This document shows, piece by piece, positions 17,672 to 25,700 of a DNA stretch of 64,000 nt (position 1 is the stretch's first letter; each line of letters begins with the position of its first letter). Location of the stretch: assembly GCF_900111765.1 (NCBI RefSeq), contig NZ_FOIB01000003.1, positions 248,001 through 312,000 of the forward strand, read 5' to 3'. The position numbers were made by a program, and so were the translations under genes. The DNA is from Myxococcus fulvus (GTDB lineage Bacteria > Myxococcota > Myxococcia > Myxococcales > Myxococcaceae). The notes beneath the pieces were generated by a model. The model was not told where the DNA came from. It saw only the letters and a program-made list of their open reading frames with translations, and made no database searches.

Positions 17672-17677
17672 GCCCCG
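17664..17677. terminator. Possible hairpin at convergent gene ends
   Basis: CGGGG-TGAG-CCCCG spans the aminotransferase stop and reaches the end of the convergent prolyl-AMP ligase gene. It is a five-bp GC stem with a tetraloop. There is no T-tract on either side, so intrinsic termination is doubtful. Confidence 0.2.
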
Positions 17678-19171
17678 TCAAGTGCGTCGCGGCGCCAGGT
17701 CGCGGAGCGCTCGTCGGTCGAGCTTGCCGTTCTGGGTTCTTGGCAGCTCCGACAGCACGCGGAGTTCGTCGATGATCATGTACCGGGGCAGCCGCTCGGC
17801 GCAGTGCTTCTTGAGCTGGAGAAGGGTGGGCTTCGTGCCGTCAGCGGCCACGACGAAGGCCACCAGTCGCGCCTCCAGGCTGGACGCGGTGGTGACGACC
17901 CCCACCTCGCGGACCGCTGGATGGGAGAGCAGCGCCGTCTCGATTTCGCCCGGCTCGATGCGCCGCCCTCGCACCTTCAGCATGTTGTCGCGCCGGCCGA
18001 TGTACTCGAACCCGCCATCCGGGAGCTGACGGCAGAGGTCCCCCGTCGCATAGGGCCGCGCCTCCTGTGGCGGCTGGCCCCAGTAGCCCAGCATCACCGT
18101 GGGCCCCTCCACCATGAGCTCTCCGACGCCCGGCTGCGTCGCTTCGTCCGCCAGCCAGACGCGGTCACCACAGCTCGCATGTCCGATGGGCACCGGCTCG
18201 GTGCGCTCAGGCGAGATGTCGCCCACCTCGTAGGCGGTGCAGACGTTCGTCTCCGTGGGACCATACAGGTTGAAGAACCGCGCGGAGCGCAGGCGCTCTC
18301 TCAGCGGACGCAGGTGGCGGATGGGGAAGGGCTCTCCCGCGAACAGCACCGTCCTGAAGGGGAGGTCTTCATGCTCCAGCAGCCCTCCCTCCGACATCAT
18401 CAGGATGAGCGCGGAGGGCACCGAGTACCAGATGGTGAACCGCTCGCGCAGCACCAGCTCCACCAGCTTCTTCGGCGTGAAGGCCAGCGCCTCCGGGATG
18501 AGCGTGACGGAGGCGCCCCCGAGGAACGCCGCGTAGAGGTCCAGCACCGAGAGGTCGAAGAAGAACGGCGCGTGGTTGCTGAAGCGGTCCTCCGGCGTGG
18601 TGCCCAGCAGCTCATGGCTCCACTCGATGAAGGCCAGGGCGTTCCGCTGGCTGATGCACACGCCCTTCGGTGTTCCCGTGGAGCCGGAGGTGTAGAGGAT
18701 GTAGGCCAGCGCGTGGTCGCCCAGGCCATGTCCCGGCAGTGGCTCCGGGGAGACGCTGCCCAGGCTCGTCCATGCGCGCGCGGGGCCCGTATCCTCCACC
18801 AGCAGGAAGCGCAGGCGCTCCAGGCCTCCGTTGCGCAGCTCGGATGCGCGCGCGGCGCTGGTCACCACCACGTCGATGCGGCAGTCGTCGAGGATGAGCC
18901 GCGTCCGCGCCGCCGGGTTCAGTGGATCCAATGGGACATAGGCTGCGCCGAGTCGCGCGATGCCCTGCATGGCGGCCACCGCTCGCGCTGACTTCTCCGT
19001 CCACAGGCCCACCCGGTCGCCGCGCTGGACTCCCAGCTCCTGGAGGACCCTCGCCACCTGATTGGCGAGCGCATCGAGCTGTCCGTACGTGAGGGTTTCA
19101 TCGGGCCCCCTGACGGCGATGGCCCCGGGGCTCCGCGCCGCGGCGCGCATGACAATCTGGTCGAGCGTCAT
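17678..19171 (-). CDS. Stand-alone L-prolyl-AMP ligase (PltF/RedM/CloN4 type) for pyrrole starter
   Basis: 497 residues, a free adenylation domain without C or PCP. A3 (YILYTSGSTGTPKG), A5 (LYGPTETNVC), A7 (ATGDLCRQ), A8 (GRRDNMLKVRGRRIEPGEIE) and A10 (LPRTQNGKLDRRAL) are intact. Aligning by eye to GrsA, the specificity residues read D-L-L-Y-L-A-L-V-C-K, the code I know for free L-proline ligases of pyoluteorin, prodiginine and aminocoumarin pathways. The phrase HAPFFFDLSVLDLYAAF is also characteristic of that group. The enzyme loads L-Pro on a carrier, which the neighbouring dehydrogenase then oxidises to pyrrole-2-carboxyl. Its ATG overlaps the TGA of the dehydrogenase gene (ATGA), so the two are coupled. 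Confidence 0.9.
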   Translation of the reverse strand: MTLDQIVMRAAARSPGAIAVRGPDETLTYGQLDALANQVARVLQELGVQRGDRVGLWTEKSARAVAAMQGIARLGAAYVPLDPLNPAARTRLILDDCRIDVVVTSAARASELRNGGLERLRFLLVEDTGPARAWTSLGSVSPEPLPGHGLGDHALAYILYTSGSTGTPKGVCISQRNALAFIEWSHELLGTTPEDRFSNHAPFFFDLSVLDLYAAFLGGASVTLIPEALAFTPKKLVELVLRERFTIWYSVPSALILMMSEGGLLEHEDLPFRTVLFAGEPFPIRHLRPLRERLRSARFFNLYGPTETNVCTAYEVGDISPERTEPVPIGHASCGDRVWLADEATQPGVGELMVEGPTVMLGYWGQPPQEARPYATGDLCRQLPDGGFEYIGRRDNMLKVRGRRIEPGEIETALLSHPAVREVGVVTTASSLEARLVAFVVAADGTKPTLLQLKKHCAERLPRYMIIDELRVLSELPRTQNGKLDRRALRDLAPRRT

Positions 19172-20307
19172 AGTCCGAGGTGACTGGCGATGATGTCGCG
19201 CTGCATCTCCGAGGTGCCGGAGAAGAGGGCGCTGGGAATGGCGTCGCGCAGCACGCGCTCGATGCCCACCTCGGCCACGTAGCCCAATCCTCCGTGGATC
19301 TGGATGGCGTCCAGGCCGCACTGGATCGCCGCCTCACTGATGGCCAGCTTGGCGAGGGATACCTCCATCGCCGCCTCCTGCCCGCGGTCCATCAACCAGC
19401 AGGCCCGGTACAGGAGCAGTCGCGCCGCATCCAGCCGCTGTTTCATGTCCGCCAGCCGGTGGGAGATGGCCTGGTTCTTCCCGATCGCCCGCTTGAACTG
19501 CTTGCGCTGTCGGGCGAAGTCCACCGTCTGCTCCAGCACCCGCTCCATCAACCCCACATAGGCGCCGAACAGGCACGCCCGCTCCCACTGCATCGAGCGT
19601 TTGAACATCGGCGCGCCCTGGCCCTCGGCCCCGAGCCGCGCGGAGGCGGGTACCCGACAGCTCTCCAGATAGAGGGGCGCGATGGGGGAGGTGGACAGGC
19701 CCATCTTCTGGAAGGGGCGTCCCACCGAGAGCCCTGGCGTGTCCTTCTCGATGAGGAAGGCGCTCAAGCCCATGTAGCCGTGCGAGGGGGCGGTGACGGC
19801 GTACACCAGGAAGACGTCGGCGACGGGCCCGTTGGTGACGTAGCTCTTGCTCCCGTCGAGCACGTAGTCGTCGCCATCGCGCACCGCCCGCGTCTTGAGC
19901 GCGAAGACGTCCGAGCCCGCCTCAGGCTCGGAGATGGCGTTGGCGCCCACCCACTCTCCCGCGCACAACCGGGGGAGGTAGCGCTGCTTCTGCGCCTCGT
20001 CGCCGCACTCCAGCACCGGGAGCACGCACGCGAACAGGTGCGCCCCGACGGAGAAGACCAGCCCCGTGTCCGCGCATCCTCGCCCCAGCGCCTCCATCAC
20101 CCGCGCCGTCGTCAACGTGTCCAGCCCGAGTCCTCCGTGCTGCTCGGGCACGGGCAGGCCCAGGAAGCCGAACTCACCGCAGCGCCGCCACAGGCCCCGC
20201 GGGAAGTCTTCCACCTGGGCGCTGGCCTCCACGTTCAACTCCGACTTCGCGAACGACAGCGCGCTGTCGTACAGCTCCACCTGTTCACTCGAAAAGCTGA
20301 AGTCCAT
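19168..20307 (-). CDS. Acyl-CoA-dehydrogenase-like prolyl-S-carrier oxidase (PltE/RedW type)
   Basis: 379 residues, normal for the family. FAD/acyl-CoA dehydrogenase motifs are present: FLGLPVPEQHGGLGLDTLT, AISEPEAGSD, KSYVTNGPVAD, RKQFKRAIGKNQAI, IQIHGGLGYVAEVGIERVLRDA and the terminal FSGTSEMQRDIIA. The likely catalytic base is Glu in MQWERACLF. Homologues paired with a free prolyl-AMP ligase perform the four-electron oxidation of prolyl-S-PCP to pyrrolyl-2-carboxyl-S-PCP, and here the ligase gene is directly coupled downstream. No discrete PltL-like carrier protein is encoded nearby, so the carrier may be the ACP of the divergent KS*-ACP protein. Family is certain; substrate is inferred from the partner gene. 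Confidence 0.87.
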   Translation of the reverse strand: MDFSFSSEQVELYDSALSFAKSELNVEASAQVEDFPRGLWRRCGEFGFLGLPVPEQHGGLGLDTLTTARVMEALGRGCADTGLVFSVGAHLFACVLPVLECGDEAQKQRYLPRLCAGEWVGANAISEPEAGSDVFALKTRAVRDGDDYVLDGSKSYVTNGPVADVFLVYAVTAPSHGYMGLSAFLIEKDTPGLSVGRPFQKMGLSTSPIAPLYLESCRVPASARLGAEGQGAPMFKRSMQWERACLFGAYVGLMERVLEQTVDFARQRKQFKRAIGKNQAISHRLADMKQRLDAARLLLYRACWLMDRGQEAAMEVSLAKLAISEAAIQCGLDAIQIHGGLGYVAEVGIERVLRDAIPSALFSGTSEMQRDIIASHLGL

Positions 20308-20515
20308 GGGGTCCTGAGTCGTCAGGGGTGATGGGCCAGCCGCGCCGTGAGTCCTGTGGGTGTCTGAAGACTTTCACTCTCGTGTATGTGAATCGTCAAG
20401 AATCCCTCGGGTTGTCATGGCTTGCATGTGTGCCGGGTTGGGTCCATCTGGATTGTCTGGTATGTGATTCGAGGTGTTTGACCTGGGGACTTCGAATGCG
20501 TTAGTGAATTGCGCA
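20308..20515. promoter_or_regulatory. AT-richer divergent promoter region for the starter-unit operon and the PKS operon
   Basis: From about 20365 to 20515 the GC content falls sharply, unlike anything else in the cluster. This is typical of a real promoter region in this background. A candidate housekeeping-type promoter on the plus strand is TTGGGT (20438-20443), a 17-bp spacer and TATGTG (20461-20466), about 50 bp before the KS*-ACP start. The match to consensus is only half. All PKS/NRPS genes to 54.0 kb could be read from here. Confidence 0.5.
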
Positions 20516-22717
20516 ATGCGACACGAGGCAATCGCTGTCGTGGGCATCGGCCTCCGCTTTCCTGGAGCCGAGTGCCCGCGGACGCTGTGGAGGCTTCTGT
20601 GCGAGGGATTGGATGCGACCCGGGAGATCCCGACCTCCCGCTGGGAGAAGGGCTTGCTCCATGAGCCCACCCCGGACACTCCGGGGAAGGTGCGTCACTG
20701 GCGTGCCGGACTGCTGGAGGACGTGGCGTCGGCGGACCCCCAGGCCTTCCGCCTGTCGAAGCGTGAGCTGCGGCAGATGGACCCCCAGCACCGCGTGTTG
20801 TTCGAGTGCGCGTGGCACGCGCTGGAGGACGCGGGCATCCCCCTGGACTCCCTCCGAGGCAGCCGCACCGGGGTCTTCGTGGGGGTCAACTTCAATGACT
20901 TCCAGCGGATGCTCGCGCGGGACTGGGCGGCGCTGGATGGATATTCGCTGCTGGGCACCACACCGTCCTTCGCGGCCAATCGCATCTCCCATGCGTTCGA
21001 CCTCCGGGGGCCCAGCACCTGCTCCAGCGTGGGCTGCGCCTCGTCGACGACAGCCGTACACGAGGCCTGTAGAAGTCTGATGTTGGGAGAAGTGGACTGT
21101 GCGCTCGCCGGGGGCGTGGAGCTGATGCTCTCACCGGACAGCAGCATCATGCTCTCCCAGGCCGGGGTGCTGTCGGCGCGCGGGGAGTGCCGGACCCTGG
21201 ATGCCGGGGCGGATGGCTACATCCGTGGCGAGGGCGCCGGGATGCTCGTCCTCAAGCCCCTGTCCCGAGTGGACCCGAGTGATCGCGTGTACGCGGTGAT
21301 TCGCGGCAGCGCCGTGAACCACAACGGCCGCAACGAGTGGATCATGGCGCCCAGCATCGAGGCGCAGACGGACGTCATCCGTCAGGCCTGCGCACGGGGT
21401 GGCGTGGAGGCCGCCAGCCTGGACTACGTGGAGCTGCACGGCTCGGCCTTCCTCAAGGGCGACGCGGCCGAGGCCATCGCCATCGGCGAGGCACTGGGGG
21501 GCTCGCGCTCGAAGCCCTGCCGGCTGGGCGCGATCAGCAACAACCTGGGCTATCTGGGGGCGGCGGCTGGCATCGCTCAGCTCATCAAGGTCTGTCTGGC
21601 CTTGTACCACCGCACCTTACCGCCGACGATTCATGTGGATTCCCCTAATCCCACACTCGACTTTGGCCAGCTGGGGCTGCAAATCCAGTCCAGCCTGGAG
21701 GCCTGGTCAGACCGCGGGGCAGGTTCACCCAAACGCGCTGGCGTCGTGTCTACCTCCCTGGGTGGGTCCAATGCCTTTGTCGTCCTGGAGTCCGCCCCGG
21801 AATTCCCTCTCATGCAAGGGCTTGCGGCCGCCTCGTCGAGCCACCTCCTGGTGCTCTCCGCGCTGACCCCGGAGGCGCTCACGCAACAGTCCCAGCAGGT
21901 TCTGGATTTCCTTTCAGAGAAGGCAGACTCTGCTGTCCGGCTCGGGGATGTCTGCTTTACCGCGTTTTTCAAGCGACAGCACCATCGCCATCGCGCCGCG
22001 ATGCTCGCCGGGGGGCGGGAAGGATTGATGCGAATGCTGAAGGCATTCATCGGTTCTCCGGGACAGACCCTCTGGGTGGAGGAGGGACACCCGATTCAAT
22101 GGGTCGAGGCGGCGCGGACCTATCTCGAAGATGGCAGGGTTTGCCGCGAGGCCTTCCCAGGGCGCGAGGGGAGATGCGTGAGTCTTCCGGTCTATCCCTT
22201 TCAGAGACAGCGTCTATGGCCGGAGTGGCTCTCGCCCGAGGTGGTGTCTCGTGCTCCCTCCCGGGCGAGGCCGGCGGTCGCCGAGGCACCTCTTCCCAGG
22301 GGCGGCACGGGGATGGACCTCCGGGCGGGGACTTCTCAGGCGCGCGAGGCCCGGCTGCTGGAGCTCGTCCAGGAGCAGGTGGCGGCGGTGCTGGAGGTGG
22401 AAGCCTCGGAGCTGGACTGGCGGGGGCGGACGCTGTTCGAGCTGGGGATGAGCTCGGTGGCGCTGGTGATGCTCGCGGGGCGCCTGACGCGGGAGCTGGG
22501 CAGCTCGGTGCCGACGACCTTCCTCTTCGAGCATCCACGGTTGGACGCGTTGGCGGCGGGGCTGCGGGGACTCCTGGATTTGCGGGCGGGTGTTGCTCGG
22601 GCGCCTGATGGGGATTCAGCGCTGGTGGAGCGGATCTCCGGGTTGTCGGAGGCGCAGGCCCGCGAGCTGATTGCGCGGAAGCTCGCGGAGCTGGAGCACG
22701 AGGAGGTGGGGGGATGA
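20516..22717 (+). CDS. PKS protein KS*-ACP: degenerate ketosynthase, acyltransferase excised
   Basis: 733 residues from the ATG at 20516; the GTG at 20474 adds 14 residues in AT-rich sequence that does not look coding. KS spans about 4-435: nucleophile Cys174 (SVGCASST) and His308 (ELHGSAF) remain. The normal K-x-N-x-G-H motif reads ISNNLGYLG, so Lys is Ser341 and the second catalytic His is Tyr346. Decarboxylative chain extension is therefore unlikely, and acyl transfer or gatekeeping is more plausible. After the KS-AT linker there is no AT at all, but the post-AT linker (SLPVYPFQRQRLWPEW) survives, as if the AT had been cut out precisely. ACP Ser647 lies in FELGMSSVALVM. It is first in the operon and divergent from the pyrrole-starter genes. 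The ACP may carry the prolyl/pyrrolyl starter. Its stop overlaps the next start (ATGA). Confidence 0.85.
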   Translation: MRHEAIAVVGIGLRFPGAECPRTLWRLLCEGLDATREIPTSRWEKGLLHEPTPDTPGKVRHWRAGLLEDVASADPQAFRLSKRELRQMDPQHRVLFECAWHALEDAGIPLDSLRGSRTGVFVGVNFNDFQRMLARDWAALDGYSLLGTTPSFAANRISHAFDLRGPSTCSSVGCASSTTAVHEACRSLMLGEVDCALAGGVELMLSPDSSIMLSQAGVLSARGECRTLDAGADGYIRGEGAGMLVLKPLSRVDPSDRVYAVIRGSAVNHNGRNEWIMAPSIEAQTDVIRQACARGGVEAASLDYVELHGSAFLKGDAAEAIAIGEALGGSRSKPCRLGAISNNLGYLGAAAGIAQLIKVCLALYHRTLPPTIHVDSPNPTLDFGQLGLQIQSSLEAWSDRGAGSPKRAGVVSTSLGGSNAFVVLESAPEFPLMQGLAAASSSHLLVLSALTPEALTQQSQQVLDFLSEKADSAVRLGDVCFTAFFKRQHHRHRAAMLAGGREGLMRMLKAFIGSPGQTLWVEEGHPIQWVEAARTYLEDGRVCREAFPGREGRCVSLPVYPFQRQRLWPEWLSPEVVSRAPSRARPAVAEAPLPRGGTGMDLRAGTSQAREARLLELVQEQVAAVLEVEASELDWRGRTLFELGMSSVALVMLAGRLTRELGSSVPTTFLFEHPRLDALAAGLRGLLDLRAGVARAPDGDSALVERISGLSEAQARELIARKLAELEHEEVGG

Positions 22718-25700
22718 GCCGCGAGGAAGGCGCGGGCGTGGAGTTGACGCCGCTCCAGCAGGCCTTGCTGACCATCGAGAAGCTCCAGCGGAAGCTCGGG
22801 GCCGTTGCCCGGGCTGACGACGGCGCCATCGCCATCATCGGGATGGGCTGTCGGTTTCCGGGAGGCGCGTCGAGCCCCGCGCGTTTTCGTGCGCTGCTCT
22901 GGAGTTCGGGTGACGCGGTGACGGACATCCCCGCAGGGCGTCGAGCGCTGCTGGGCGCATATGACGCAGAGCCCTCCACACCCGGCAAGACGACCCTGCG
23001 CCGGGCGGCGTTCGTGGAAGGCGTCGACCGGTTCGACGCGGAGTTCTTTCGCATCTCCCGACGGGAGGCGGAGGGGATGGACCCGCAGCAGCGCTTCTTC
23101 CTGGAGGTGAGCTGGGAGGCGCTCGAGGACGCGGGGCTCTCGCCGCACCGGCTCGTGGGGACCCGGACGGGGGTGTTCGCCGGCATCCACGCCCGGGACT
23201 ACGCGCTGGTCGCGGAGGGGGGGCTGGAGCGTGTTGGCGCGCACTACTCCACCGGGGTGGACGCGAGCTATGTCGCCGGCCGTCTCTCGTATCTGCTGGG
23301 GCTGGAGGGGCCCTGCATGGCCGTGGACACGGCCTGCTCCTCCTCGCTGGTCGCGGTGCATCTGGCCTGTCAGAGCCTTCGCGCGGGCGAGTCGACGGTC
23401 GCCATCGCGGGCGGCGTGAAGCTCCTCCTGGCGCCGCACCTGAGCGTGTTCCTGTCCAAGGCGGGGGCGCTCTCTCCGAGCCAGTCCTGCCGCGCGTTCG
23501 ACCGCGACGCGGATGGGATGGTGCAGGGGGAGGGGTGTGGCGTGGTCATCCTGAAGCGGCAGCGGGATGCCGTGCGGGATGGAGATCGAATCCTCGCGAC
23601 GATCCGGGCCACGGCGACGAACCATGACGGCGCGAGCGGTGGGCTGACGGTGCCCAACGTCCGGGCGCAGGAGTCGCTGTACCGGCTCGCGCTCGAGCGC
23701 GCGGGGCTCGATGCGACGCAGGTGGACTACCTGGAAGCGCATGGGACGGGGACCCGGCTCGGGGACCCTATCGAGTTGGAGGGGATCGCCAGGGTCTATG
23801 GGCGTGGGCGGGACGCGGCGCGGCCGCTGTGGGTCGGCTCGGTGAAGCCGAACATCGGGCACACCGAGGCGGCGGCGGGAATCGCGGGCCTCATCAAGGC
23901 GGTGGCGGTTCTCCAGTCGGGAGAGGTTCCGCCCGCCCTGAACTTCGAGCATCCGACGCCCGAGTTCACCTGGGAGGGCTCCGGTCTCGAAGTGGCCCGG
24001 GAGCGCAGGTCCCTCCAGGAGCTGGGACGTCCGCATCGGGTCGCTGTGAGCTCGTTCGGGATGAGCGGAGTGAATGCCCACGCGCTGCTCGAAGCGCATC
24101 GGGACACGGTGTCGGCCTCTCCGGACGTGGGGCCCTTCCTGTTGCCGCTCTCGGCGCGTGGTGAGCCGGCGCTGAGGGAGCTGGCTGGAGCGTGGTCGCG
24201 TCAGCTCCCGGGGATGAGTCTCTGGGATGCGTGCTTCACCGCGGGCGCGGGACGCGCGCACCACGAACAGCGCCTCGCCTTCGTCGCCCGGACGCGCGAG
24301 GAGTTGCAGTCGCTGCTTCGCCGCGCCTCGGACGGAGAGGCGGGCGAGGGGGCGTTCCAGGGACGCCTCAAGGGCTCGAGCGGACGTGGCGTGGTCTTCG
24401 TGTTGGGAGATGACACCTCCGTGAGCCGAGGGCTCACGCGTGCGGAGCGGGGCCTCGAGCCCTCCTTCCTTCGCCACGTCGAGCAGCTCGACGGCGTCTT
24501 CCGGCAAGTGGTGGGCGTGTCCGTGGTCGAACTTGCACGCGAGCGTGAGGCCGGACTCCTTCGCTCCGCCGAACAACGCGACGGCATCGCCCGCGCGGTG
24601 GCGGACGAGCCGGTGTCCGAGCAGGAGCGCGAGGAGGCGGCTGGGCGCCTTCGCCATCCCCAGAGTGGCGCTGGCCTCGTCGACGAGGCGCAGGGTGAGT
24701 CGGTGTTCCAGTGGGTGCGTGCGCGCGAGGGTGATGCCGCGCTCCTCCTCATCTGTCAGCTCGCCTGGGTGGAGATGTGGCGCACCTTCGGCGTCGAGCC
24801 GTCCGCTGTCGCCGGTCATGGCGTGGGGGCTCTTTCCGCCGCCGTCGTCGCGGGCCTGCTCACCGTGGAGGAGGCGCTCCGGAGCGTCCTGGGGCTTCCT
24901 CTGCTTCAGTCACTGCCTTCCCGTCCGGCGAGGTGCGCCTTCCTCTCCTTCCGAGAGGAGGCGTGGCTCGACGCTGGGGCAAATGGGACCGCTGGGGACC
25001 TTGCGAACAGGGACGTGCCCGACGTGGACCTGTCCGCCGAGCACCTGATGGAGCGGAGCGCCTCTGTCTACCTGTCGCTGGCGTGTGGGGCCTCGCTCGG
25101 CGAAGCCTTGGACGCGGCAGCGCAGCGCCGGGGCAGGGACGTGCTCGTGCTGCAGGCCGGCTTGGGGACCCGTCAGGAGTTGCTGACCCTCGCCGCGCGG
25201 TTCTACTGCGCTGGCGTCCCTCTCCGCTTCGAGCACTTCTTCCCCGAGGGGAGGAAGATCGTCGCTCCGACCTACCCGTGGCAGCGCGAGCGCTTCTGGT
25301 GGGACGGCGAGGTCGCGCCCGTGGTGGTCGAGGATGCCGCCGCGAGTGAGGCGTTGTTCCACGAACTCTCGTGGAGCCCTCGTGAGTCGGAGCACGCGCA
25401 GGGCCGGCTGGATGGCACCTGGCTCATCGTCTCCGAGGAGCCTGAGGCCACCCAGGCGCTCCAGGCCGCACTGGTCGCTGCAGGAGGCGAAGTGGTGCTG
25501 GCGCGTCCAGGCTCCGCCTACGAGCGCGTGTCGGATCGCGACCACCGCCTCGACTTCACCCAGGCCGCGTCCTTCTCGATGCTGCTGCGCGAGCTGTGCT
25601 CGGCGGACCCGGAGCTTCGGGGCATCCTCTTCCTGGCGCGTGCCGGAAACCCCGAGTCCTTGCCTCGTGACGTTCGGGCCCAGGCCGTCGCGCTGACTTC

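Noticed and set aside
17664..17677. Strong bidirectional intrinsic terminator
   Set aside because: Only a 5-bp stem with no T-run, and it overlaps a stop codon. It is listed as a weak feature only.
20396..20440. Possible sigma-54 (-24/-12) promoter before the PKS operon
   Set aside because: The GG and GC elements (ATGG...TGCC) are separated by 11 rather than 10 bases and flanking bases do not match. No nearby enhancer-binding regulator is encoded.
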